DNA from: Prinsepia uniflora
Taxonomy: Eukaryota > Streptophyta > Magnoliopsida > Rosales > Rosaceae
DNA length: 64,000 bases
NCBI GenBank assembly: GCA_032719365.1
Contig: CM064875.1
Span: 32,014,693-32,078,692 of the forward strand
Direction of reading: 5' to 3'
A model generated the notes under the pieces. The model saw only the letters and a list, made by a program, of their open reading frames with translations. It did no database searches and had not been told where the DNA came from. The position numbers and the translations under genes were made by a program. Within the stretch, counting starts at the first letter, position 1, and the number at the start of each line of letters is the position of its first letter. Shown here in pieces: positions 42,746-54,412 of this stretch.

Positions 42746-44178
42746 AAAACTTTACCTGCGAATACCTGATTGTTCTGTCAGCTACAGTCCACGCCCAAGA
42801 GTGTGTCACAGTAGCATCTGAATTCCTCAAAGTCGGGTGTGCGTCATAGAAACCCGAGGGGTTTAAAAATACATGGGAGTGGACCTAGTTGTTATTTCAG
42901 TGTAAAACCATTTCTAATAAATATCCTTTAACCCCTCATTTTGAATAAAACCCAAAATATTCATAACATACTTGCATGTAATACGATAAATAGAATATCA
43001 ATCATTTAATAATAATTTAATTAACATGATCGAATAAGCCATGCAAAAGCCATATATACATCACAATGTCAACTCGCGTCAAATTTCTATTGAGTCGCCT
43101 CGAGTCTCATACTCGGAACATACACTGGGTATCTCGCTCACGTACCACGACCACTTGATGGCTGGGTGGATAGGACCATCACCATGAGTCCCCAAGAGCA
43201 CCAAGACAAGCTGGTCCTGTTTAACTAGTATAGTGAGCAGCGTAGGTGAACGATCACATGGAGGCTAGAATGTGGCGTACATATAGGAAATAGATACCAG
43301 AGACACCTAAGTACATTCTATCACTATCTCAATCTCATCAATGCCCTAGGAGCTCATATGCAATGCAACATGCGACTCACTAACATACGACTTTGCATAG
43401 CATAATATCATATCACAATATACCAGGAAAACCATATATGCATAGCTGCCATCAATTAACAATCATATACCACAATTATCACACAATAAAACATGCATGC
43501 TCAACAGTTGTCAAATGTGCAACATCTTAAAACGTGCTTGTAATAAATAATGCTAAACTAGTTTTAGGGAAGGGGTACACTCACACTAGTCGGGGAATTG
43601 GATCACTCAAAACGTCCAGCTAGTCGCATGTTCCCAACTACTCCATCCCTACAAGACCATTTACCAAGGTCAAAGTCGACCCACTGTTCAATCTATTCGT
43701 CTAAACCCCTTAAGGGTGGCCCATTAGGACCTAAAATCACTTAACAAGGGCCCTAATTGTTGAAGGATGTCCTAAGTCCCTTAAAACAGTACCTACATGC
43801 TCCCTGGAACAGAAAAACAACGCCTATACGCTGCTGGGAGTCAAAAAAAAAAGCTCCATGAGCTGCTTAGGGACTGGAAACCCACTTAAAACTGTTCAAA
43901 ACATCCTAAAAGTATTACCACACGCCGCCCTGGCCTGAAAAGAAAATGTGCCGCAACAGGCTAGTTGTGGGCCAAACAATTAGATCATGCGCCCCCACGC
44001 CCCGGTTGGGGGCATCACGCACCCCCCTGCGGATGTCTCAAAACTCTTCTCCTGCCACTCCAGGATACTACGAGATGTCTGGAGGGCATCCATTCATGAG
44101 AACGGTATACGGAAAACCATTTTCATATTTCATTTCCAAAAACCATCATAAATCCAAACATGGGTCCCCGGCCCGAAA
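42746..44178 (-). repeat. LARD LTR fragments (minus strand), host of the solo LTR
   Basis: Minus-oriented LTR modules with a CACGCNCCCCC box at 43,988-44,030. The order jumps near 44,035 from the CGCG-box module to the GATGTCTGGAGGG module, so at least two fragments are joined. The part from about 44,035 is continuous with 53,656-54,412 once the solo LTR is removed (GGCCCGAAA|TCATC). Confidence 0.65.
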
Positions 44179-45004
44179 TGGCAGGACCTACCCCCAATCC
44201 CCCGGGATTAAGGGTTAATTCCTGCTCTCGTCTAACTTACGCGTGACACAAAGGTTAAACTGACGTCTAACCTCCATGTGACACGTAAGTCAGACAAGGG
44301 ATTCTCGATCCGACCGTCCTAAAAGTGTCCGGACTTCCCAGAGTGTGCCGAATCTACTATGGATCGCGGGTGTGATGTCTACGTCCATCTCGACCAACAG
44401 CTCGCATAGCAACAACCTGGAGGGTATCGAAAACACAAAAAGACTGTGATGGACAAAAATAAAGTATAAGGTTCAAAAACGGTTATCAGAAAACATAATT
44501 ACATTTATACCCTCCATTTAAAAACCAATGCATGCATAGCAATCACACGTTATGAAACTATTTCACATCAAAAACCATCAATGAAAACCATTATCTAAAA
44601 CCCGAATCAAATTGGTTAGTCAAAACCAGGGCCTCAGCCCAAAACCACAAACCAATATCAAAGTACGGGAACTCAGTCCCAAAACTCATCAAATCCAATT
44701 AATCCGGGCCACTACCCAAAACCAGTGAAAAACATCAATCATGCGAGTTTTCTGGATCTCATGTGCGCCCGAGTCTTTAAACTCAAAACCATGCGCAATA
44801 ACCAGGCCTTCCCGGGATATCAACGAGTCTTTAAACTCAAAACACAATCGTAGGCCTCGGGGGGTATCATAATTACCGAGTCTTTAAACTTAAAACATAT
44901 ACTGATTCCGAGATTCCCACCAGGTTGTAATATGTCCACCTTTTTCCCAACCATGAAACTCAATCCGCAACTCGAATACTACCATTGGACAAACCGTCCA
45001 AATG

Positions 45005-48000
45005 TGACAGGACCCATCCCAATCCCCCCGGGATTACCGTGGAATGTGCCCTGCTCCCGTCCAACAAAGGGGTGTCGGACAAGGGATAACCAAGAGCCAC
45101 TGCCCAAACGGGGCATCCAGAGTGCGCAAGGATCGATGGAGGAGGTGTGCAATGTCCCAGTCTCTGCTGCAATCGCATCCGTGATCAACCTGAAGGGCAT
45201 TAAAACCAAAAGCTGTGAGTGGACAAAAACCAGTAAGTTCATCAAATACATTTATAAGACATTTATGCCCTTCAATAAAAACGTATGCATGCCACGAAAA
45301 CCAGTAACCAAAACGTTTGCTCAACCGAGCCATTAGGGCCTTAGCCCAAAAACCAAGTGTGGGAACTCAGCCCAAAACTGTGAAATACCATAACTATACA
45401 TAAACAACCATGTGGGTCACCACCCACGACCATAAATGAACATCAATTCATTAAAATCACACAATCATAAATCCACCCGGAAAACCATTTCATTAATTCG
45501 TATTTTACCATTACCATCACCAGCATCCCTGATGCTAGACGTCCCTGACGTCATGTCTCACGGTTTCATAAGCTACGCGTGCTGCCCGGGGTCTCTCCGG
45601 GTCCATATATCTGACATCCCTGATGTCTGACGTCCCTGACGTCAATCATAGCAATCCTGCTCCTGAGTCATCATACGGTCCGGCTGCTCCGTATAATGAC
45701 CCCTCGCAGGCAATGCACCGTGACTTCCCCAGTGTCCCAGACATCTGGAGGAGACCATCATATATCCTTGTATCCAGATGGTATATGGAAAACAGTTTTA
45801 TTTAATCCTTTTATCACATTATTACCATTGGGCCCTGCCCGAAATTTCCATAAAACCACATAATTCCATTTAGGGTCCTTGACCCAAAATCACCATTATA
45901 AAATATAGGGTCCCTGACCCGAAATCACATTTATTATCCAACTGGGCCTCATGCCCGATTTTATGAACCACTGGGCCCGCGGCCCGATTTGTAAACCAAC
46001 TGGGCCCGCAGCCCGACTTATAAACCCACTGGGCCCACGGCCCGAATTCGTAAATCAACTGGGCCCCTGGCCCGATAACATAACTCAAATGGGTCTCAGC
46101 CCGATTTCATACCAACTGGGCCCCTGGCCCGATTTCATTAACCAACTGGGCCCCCGGCCCGATTTTCAAATGGACTCCAAGTGCGAAATTTCCAACATAA
46201 TTGGACCTCAAGCCCGAGTTCATATTTCCAATTTCAAAACCATTTCATCACATTATATCCAAGTCATAAATATGGAAAATGCATGTAAAACCGGAAAACC
46301 TCGATTTACGTGCAAGCACGTAAATCGCCTCGAAATACGTGAAACCGTACAATTTACCAACAACCAAATCAACATCACACAATCACAACCATAATCCATA
46401 TAAAACATTTAAGCATGCATAGAATTTATAAAACCAAAGTCCACTCACAGACCGTTTTAACCGTGTGCCTCGATACGCGTGCCACCGGCCTTCCCGGGCC
46501 ACACCACTATCAGCGGGACTCCCAATCCTGTCCAAATCACATTAGAGGGTTACTAACCTCATTATTAACATCCTATCAAAGTCCCGTAATTTTCCCGAAT
46601 TTTTACTTATTTTTAAACTTAATTTAAAACCTTCGGATATCCCGAACACTATCGAGACGGTGTCCGATCGACACGAAACCAATCCCAAAATGTCCGTTAC
46701 ATCGAATAGATTAAAAGTCATGTTGGAAGTTTCCCCAAAATACCCTTCACGCGCCCCCACGCGCCAGGTCAACATTCAGGTCAACAATGATGACGTCATG
46801 CTACAGTAACCGGGTTCTGAAACCGGGTCTGTAACCGGGTCGCCGTCGACCCGCGGCTTGACCCGATCACAGATCGAGTTCCAGACCACCATTTTTGATG
46901 CGGTTTGATCCTATGGACTCATCATAACCTCCTCTACGGTTCTGTGACATCCAAACTCATTTTTAGGTTGATTTAACTACCTGAAATCTGACAGGAAAAA
47001 CGGCTGAGAAATCAGGTCATCAACTCCGGCGACTCGTCGAGATTCCGGCCGTGGTTCATGGTCCAAAATGGTCGTCTAGGTTCCTAGGACATGTTTCAGA
47101 AGTAAGCAAGCAATCCCAACGTTAAAAACCAGTGTTTCGAAACAAGGAAGAAAATCAAACCTTCTCTGGTTTCTGGGCATAACGCCGCCGTGGCGCCGCC
47201 GTGGCTTGTCCAGTCGCGGTCTGAGTCGTCCTAAGGTTCCAGTGGTCCTATCCCTACGTTGGTTCGAGTCCAGATGTCAAGGTTTGGACGGTTGGATGGT
47301 TTTGGGCCGATCGGGTTCCTCTCGGGTCTGGGGGGTTTCCGGCCGTGCAGGGCGGCCGTGAGGCGGTGGCCGTCGTCTGAAGGTGGCTGGGGTTCGTCTG
47401 GACGTGTCTGGTGCATGGGTTGAGGCTGAGATGTGGTGATGTGTTTGTTCTTGGAAGGAAACCGTGCTCACGGTTTTGAGGGAGAATGAAAATGAGAGGA
47501 TGTGTGGTCTGATCAAATAAAGAGAGAAGGAATGAGATCTAACGGCCCAGATTCAATCTCCATATAAAATGAAGGGTGAGGATTTGAGGAGAGGGAATAA
47601 TTAATTAACCCAAATGGCCAGCAAAGATCCCTGAATTAGGGAATGAAGGGGATGATGACATGTGTCACTCATCAAGGGTCCAGATTGGTTTGGATTAGAG
47701 TAGTCAGATTTTATTATTATATTATTATTTTATTCCGAGTCTCGGTTAATCGCGTTTTACGTCCTTGACCATAACTTCGTCGTCGAATCTCCGATTTCGG
47801 CATGCCGCCTGTCGTTGGATTCGTATCGACGAAACATACGTAACGGTTCTTGGCCCTCGTCCATCGGACCTCCCGATCAAAAAGTCAACATTTGGCCCCA
47901 AACATGCCAAATTACCAAAATACCCCTCAACTTCCGCACACCATAACTTTCTCTACGAATGTCGGAATCGAACGTGCCACCTGTCTATGAACTCGTGACG

Positions 48001-48194
48001 TCCCGAACTACGTCACGGTCATCGGTCATAGTCCATTTGACCGCCCAATCAAAAAGTCAACATTTTGCCCACGACCAAGAGCAAAACGGTCATTTTGCAC
48101 ACTTTGTCCGATTCCGCCCTACTAACCACCGTTCAACCTCACTAATCAAGATTAGTCGCTAAACTAATCCCGGAATTCGGGACGGGTCGTTACA
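45005..48194 (-). repeat. LARD 3' LTR, full length (3,190 bp)
   Basis: TGACAGGACCCATCCC to GGGACGGGTCGTTACA on the plus strand. It is the reference full-length copy for its partner at 51,155-52,746. Contains the triloop hairpin array (45,523-45,643), TGGGCC minisatellite (45,940-46,170), CACGCGC boxes (46,747-46,765) and the TGACGT pair (47,996-48,015). Confidence 0.95.
45940..46170. repeat. TGGGCC minisatellite (about 30 bp x 8)
   Basis: Degenerate units of the form AACTGGGCCCGCGGCCCGATTT. Homologous arrays: 33,163-33,330, 53,690-53,850 and 56,280-56,500. Confidence 0.85.
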
Positions 48195-48208
48195 ATCTTC
48201 CCTCCTTA
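48195..48208 (-). other. LARD polypurine tract
   Basis: The minus strand reads TAAGGAGGGAAGAT directly before the LTR start TGTAACGACCCGTCCC. Confidence 0.88.
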
Positions 48209-51139
48209 ATAAATTTCTTCCTCGAAATTCCAACCGCTCTAATCTCAACGTACTTCCCTCCTTAATTAGTTTCGCTCTCGAAACTCGATTACCCTGATTC
48301 CACAAACACCCCGTGGAAAGTGGAATCGACCACGCAACACGTGTACACCGTACACCAACAACTTAGACAAAACTTGTCTACACCCAAACGTACCACTAGT
48401 ACTCAAAACGCAACGACTACATTCGACCCCGTCGAATGACTGAAACTACTTGTTTCGAATTTGACACCACTTGTCAAATCAACCCTCTCGTTGACACAAC
48501 AACTCGACGGTTCCTTTCCCACTCCCACTAGGAGTCAGCTGACCCCACTCAACAATCTATGTTGACAAATCCTGACAATCTGTCACCACACAGTTGTTGT
48601 CAGTCGAAAACTGACACTAGACTCACTCGTGGCTACACATGCCACCAACGTACTCGACTCACCAATACCCTTACCGACATTTCACACGACCTGTGTGTAA
48701 TTAAACATATCGGAATTACCATGACCCATTGCATAGTAATGTCCGGTCCACAATCAATCCCATGGTATCGGAACCAATCCGACTACCAACACGTTCACCG
48801 ACACACCTCGGGTATATCCCGTATACCGTAACTAGACATCACAAGTCTTCAAGGTATTGTACCTCGAACCATGTACGAAGTACACACATCTACCTAATAA
48901 CCAGACTACAACCACCTAGGTCATAGCCGAACACGTTCCAATAATGGAGTACGTTTGCCCAATCCAGCATGAGACAAATCGAAACTCCACCCAACATCTA
49001 GTTCCAATTTCGAATCTGAATCCGCAATTTCGTAAGAAATCCTGGATCCAAGCCCAGACATCACATTTTAATTCATATCCAAATCCGAATCCGAAATCAT
49101 TATTCCGTAAGCTAGCATTTGGAATAATCATTCCGTACCCAAATCCAGAAATATACTTTCAAGTTCCAAAATCGAATCCTGAATCGTCACCCAGAAATTC
49201 GATTCCAAATCCCGAAATCTCGTTCACATTTACCAAGACACATCAAAACCGAACCTATCGGTTACCTGCTCAATACTCTTGATTGACTTCATAGGGAAGC
49301 CAATCCAACCTCCACACGTCTAAGGTTGACAAAATTCAACTACCTTGAAAACCTACTCACCCGAGTAGAATACCATACGGGCTCCACTTCGAAAAGAAGT
49401 TCAACCCCGCCGTTTACGACTCACACACCCATGTTCGTATCGATCCTTGTCATTCCACCTAGGAAAACCAAGGATGATCCAAAATGATGACACCAATACT
49501 CATCCTACGTGGATGCAACAAAACTCACTGCACTCACCACGCCATGTACCGCAACATTGTCTGCCACCAAGCAGAAAATGAAAAAAATCTCGTTTACCTA
49601 ACTTGAACACGCAACTCCCCTTGATGACCCCACAACACACATGGGCTCACCGACCAATACACGCTCAACGTACTGGTAACTACACTTAACGTTTGCCAGG
49701 GCAGAAAACAAGAAGTCAACCCCAATGACTTCGGAATACCAATCACCAAAAACGAACACCACTCTCGTTCCCCAATTACAACTCTCCTCGACACTAAGGT
49801 TCCAACCATGTTGGAAACAGACACGCTCCTAACAAAACGTCAAGTCTAACCACGAGACTTCCTGCCTCCTCAACTCACTTGGACAACCCCGTGTCCACAA
49901 TCAATCCGTTATTGTTCCGTTCGCACATCCCAACCTTACAGGTTCAACACTCGGTTTTCCAAGTTCTCAATTATACCTTTTAATCCACTCCTTACTGGTT
50001 ATCTCACCACCATTGGGACTTATCTCAACACAGCACAATCTTAACTGGATCCCATCCAGTCCATCACTCAACCACTACCGAATCTCAACGACCGAACATA
50101 AGTTCATCATGACGGAGTCACACCCCAACTTGTGACTCATCGTCAACACCATTACCGACACTAGCACCAACGCTAGTACCAGCACCAACACACTAGCTAC
50201 AACACTAGTATCAGCACACAGGCATCCATACTAGCATCGACACAAAAGTACTAACATACAAACATTCATACTTGCACACCGTGTGCAAATAAAACAACTC
50301 TAGATCTCCGTTCATACCGAACGACCATCGCGTACCTCTACTCGTACCTCCTGGATCTCTGCTCATACCGAACGACGATCATGTACCACACAACTATGTA
50401 TAACCACACCAATTACCCTCGATAGCCAATCATCTCCGTATGACTACCGACTAACTGTCATTGCTGTCGAGATCTGCATCCACACATCACACCAATACCC
50501 GATCCAACACGGGATTCCATAATTTATCTCAGAACCGTATCCGTAAATCGAATCCCATAGTTCTGCCTAGACTCACCAGAGCCATCCACATGGTCATCCA
50601 TGACCTCAGCCGCTCGTCGCAGCACAAGTTCTCATCCACTAGTCACAATTAAGGGTTACCTTTTTAATCCATTGTACACTAGGGTTCCACAATCACACCC
50701 TATGGTTCAACCGAACCCAACCATTTCCCGTAATATAAAATCCACAACCTGACCGACCCCGCGGTCTAGACATCGAATAGACGTCAAATCCAATCCTACC
50801 ACCACTAGGTCATCGGCCAACTCCGATGAACCAACATACCTCAAACTAGAAACCACCACAAGGGTTCACATTTTAAACCATTACTCACATGAGGTTCCCC
50901 GAACCTGGCTGCACCTAGCAGCACAACAACCCAATATCACATGACCGAACCGACGGTCCCACAATACCAGTTCATCACAATCAACCCCACTTGGGTCGAA
51001 TCACATTAACGCACAGTGTATCGGGACAATCACACTCCATCCACTATCCAAACCCAAAAACTATCTATCAGGTTGATAACGAATTGCAACCCAAAGAGAC
51101 ATCACACCCTCGACCTGCGCGCACAAATAGAGCAACGGT
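48209..51139 (-). other. LARD internal region, non-coding
   Basis: About 2.9 kb without gag or pol in any frame. Shares ordered nucleotide blocks with the other internal regions: GACTTCATAGGGAAGCCAATC near 49,285, CCGCGGTC near 50,760 and the CACCCTCGACCTGCG block near 51,108. Confidence 0.8.
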
Positions 51140-51151
51140 GCTCTGATACCA
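51140..51151 (-). other. LARD primer-binding site
   Basis: The minus strand reads TGGTATCAGAGC, a perfect initiator tRNA-Met PBS match, three bases from the LTR end at 51,155. Confidence 0.95.
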
Positions 51152-51154
51152 AGT

Positions 51155-52746
51155 TGACAGGACCCATCCCAATCCCCCCGGGATTACCGTGGAATGTGCC
51201 CTGCTCCCGTCCAACAAAGGGGTGTCGGACAAGGGATAACCAAGAGCCACTGCCCAAACGGGGCATCCAGAGTGCGCAAGGATCGATGGAGGAGGTGTGC
51301 AATGTCCCAGTCTCTGCTGCAATCGCATCCGTGATCAACCTGAAGGGCATTAAAACCAAAAGCTGTGAGTGGACAAAAACCAGTAAGTTCATCAAATACA
51401 TTTATAAGACATTTATGCCCTTCAATAAAAACGTATGCATGCCACGAAAACCAGTAACCAAAACGTTTGCTCAACCGAGCCATTAGGGCCTTAGCCCAAA
51501 AACCGTCAACCAAAAACCAAGTGTGGGAACTCAGCCCAAAACTATGAAATACCATAACTATACATAAACAACCATGTGGGTCACCACCCACGACCATAAA
51601 TGAACATCAATTCATTAAAATCACACAATCATAAATCCACCCGGAAAGCCATTTCATTAATTCGTATTTTACCATTACCATCACCAGCATCCCTGATGCT
51701 AGACGTCCCTGACGTCATGTCTCACGGTTTCATAAGCTACGCGTGCTGCCCGGGGTCTCTCCGGGTCCATATATCTGACATCCCTGATGTTTGACGTCCC
51801 TGACGTCAATCATAGCAATCCTGCTCCTGAGTCATCATACGGTCCGGATGGTTTTGTGCCGATCGGGTTCCTCTCGGGTCTGGGGGGTTTCCGGCCGTGC
51901 AGGGCGGCCGTGAGGCGGTGGCCGTCGTCTGAAGGTGGCTGGGGTTCGTCTGGACGTGTCTGGTGCATGGGTTGAGGCTGAGATGTGGTGATGTGTTTGT
52001 TCTTGGAAGGAAACCGTGCTCACGGTTTTGAGGGAGAATGAAAATGAGAGGATGTGTGGTCTGATCAAATAAAGAGAGAAGGAATGAGATCTAACGGCCC
52101 AGATTCAATCTCCATATAAAATGAAGGGTGAGGATTTGAGGGGAGGGAATAATTAATTAACCCAAATGGCCAGCAAAGATCCCTGAATTAGGGAATGAAG
52201 GGGATGATGACATGTGTCACTCATCAAGGGTCCAGATTGGTTTGGATTAGAGTAGTCAGATTTTATTATTATATTATTATTTTATTCCGAGTCTCGGTTA
52301 ATCGCGTTTTACGTCCTTGACCATAACTTCGTCGTCGAATCTCCGATTTCGGCATGCCGCCTGTCGTTGGATTCGTATCGACGAAACCTACGTAACGGTC
52401 CTTGGCCCTCGTCCATCGGACCTCCCGATCAAAAAGTCAACATTTGGCCCCAAACATGCCAAATTACCAAAATACCCCTCAACTTCCGCACACCATAACT
52501 TTCTCTACGAATGTCGGAATCGAACGTGCCACCTGTCTATGAACTCGTGACGTCCCGAACTACGTCACGGTCATCGGTCAAAGTCCATTTGACCGCCCGA
52601 TCAAAAAGTCAACATTTTGCCCACGACCAAGGGCAAAACGGTCATTTTGCACACTTTGTCCGATTCCGCCCTACTAACCACCGTTCAACCTCACTAATCA
52701 AGATTAGTCGCTAAACTAATCCCGGAATTCGGGACAGGTCGTTACA
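51155..52746 (-). repeat. LARD 5' LTR with 1.6-kb internal deletion (1,592 bp)
   Basis: Colinear with the 3' LTR except that the segment equivalent to 45,684-47,295 (1,612 bp) is missing, with GG at both breakpoints, and a 14-bp insertion near 51,505 is added. These two events account exactly for the length difference. Confidence 0.95.
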
Positions 52747-53655
52747 AAATGTCAACTCCACTATCCTTAGGAGATCCTCAACTTCTACGAATCACGACCA
52801 CCTGTCCATCCCCAAACCAACTCACCAACCAACTCACATGTCGGTTAACACCGTGTATGCACATCCAAAAAGGCTCTCGATCATCACTCCTTCTGATGAT
52901 TGCATCACATCCTTCTCGAGGTTCCACTCCAAGCACCTGCTAGGATACGAGTCACCAACTCTCGGCATCCTCAATCACCGACCTCGAGCTCCCCAATTAC
53001 CACTCTAAGTCACCACTCAGTTAGTGTCATCCTCGGCACTAGCCGACATATACCAACATGTCAGGGGAAAGTCTACTAGTACCAACCTCACGAGCCTAGG
53101 TGCACCGCGCTTCTGCTGCACTACTCTGATCAACCAACGGTTTCCTGACCGTTCGTCCTGATACATGACCTACCAATGGTCATCAAATCTTCTGGCTCGA
53201 TTAACGGTCCCAGTACATCAGTCTCGAATCTCGGCTCCTACCGAGCCGAACCCTTAACCTTCGCTCAGGTCGGGGAAACTAACCTCCCTCAGAGTCCAAT
53301 ACTCTGAGTACCCAACACTAGACTCATCCAGAGTCGTACATTAACCATTCCTTACCTCGGTTGCGCCTAGCAGCACCATCCTAATCTGGCCGTAAGTCGG
53401 CCCAAGCCACAACCACCAACTCAAGTGTCTGACACTATGCACTTCCTCTAGGTTCCTTTCCAAGGAACTCACAATCCAGCCCTAGTCCTCCCACCGGGTT
53501 TCTCGAATCGTCCCCGTTGTTCGGGTTATCCAAACCCGCAACGGCTATTTTACACCGTCAGTCCGAACGCCTCCAACTAATCACTAATTAACTTCACTGA
53601 TCCGTCATTAACAACTAATCTAATACCGATTTCCAGGACTGGTCGTTACACGAAA

Positions 53656-54412
53656 TCATCTTTATAAACCATAACTATGTCTCATGCCTGATTTCATATC
53701 CAATTAGGCCTCAAGCCCGAGTTCGTAAACCAACGGGGCCCCCGGCCCGATCGTATAACTGAAATGGGCCTCCATCCCGATTTCTCGTTTAATCAAATGG
53801 ACCTCGAGTCCGATGGTTTCCAACCAAATGAGTCTCATGCCCGATTCCATGCTTTCAAATCCAAAACTCGTTCGTCAAACCATCATTGAAAACACAGCAC
53901 GTATAAGCACCATATAAAATCGTAAATCTCGAAATGCGTGCAAATACCTCAATACGAAAAAAAACCTCAAACAAATGCATTCATGGCATCACAAAACATG
54001 TTCATTAAAGCATTTAAAATAGTTAAGCATGCATCAATTTAGAAAACAAGGTCCACTTACAGACCGTTCAAAGTCGCGCCGCGATACGCATGCTATACAC
54101 CTTTCCCGAGCTAATCACCATCTTCTGGGCTCTCAAACCTGTCTAAAACATTATAGAGGGTTACTAACGACTTAATTAACCCTTCATATAAGCCCCGTAA
54201 TTTTCCTGAATTTTTAACTATTTTTAAACGCAATCCTAAACCTTCGGACACCCCGAACTATATCGAGACGATGTCCGATTGACTTGAAACTAGTCCCAAA
54301 ATGTTCGTTATATCAAGTGGATGAAATTACATGTTGGAACCTTCCCCAAAAAGTGGGCAAAGCGCCCACACAGGCAGGCAGAAGCCCCTGCGCGTGGGAG
54401 CCATGCGCCCTG
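53656..54412 (-). repeat. LARD LTR fragment (continuation of 44,035-44,178)
   Basis: Minus-oriented LTR modules: TGGGCC minisatellite (53,690-53,850), the GGTCCACTTACAGACCGTTC block, and GCGCGTGGGAGCC boxes at 54,358-54,412. It is interrupted at 54,413 by the plus-strand LARD. Confidence 0.7.

Larger units (their letters stand above)
45005..52746 (-). mobile_element. Complete young LARD element with TSD AAATG
   Basis: 5' LTR 51,155-52,746, PBS 51,140-51,151, non-coding internal region about 3.0 kb, PPT 48,195-48,208, 3' LTR 45,005-48,194. A perfect TSD AAATG sits at 45,000-45,004 and 52,747-52,751. Aligned parts of the LTRs differ at about a dozen positions in about 1,580 bp by hand count (0.8%), the youngest LTR pair in the window (about 0.3 My at 1.3e-8). 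No protein-coding capacity, so it was mobilised in trans. Confidence 0.95.
44179..53650 (-). mobile_element. Solo LTR (about 1.7 kb net) with TSD CGAAA, split by a younger LARD
   Basis: It runs from TGGCAGGACCTACCCCCAAT (a decayed TGACAGGACCCATCCCAAT end) to GACTGGTCGTTACA and is flanked by CGAAA at 44,174-44,178 and 53,651-53,655. It is interrupted at 45,005-52,746 by a complete LARD. Removing that insert leaves about 1,725 bp with no PBS or PPT, so it is a solo LTR left by LTR-LTR recombination. Confidence 0.85.
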
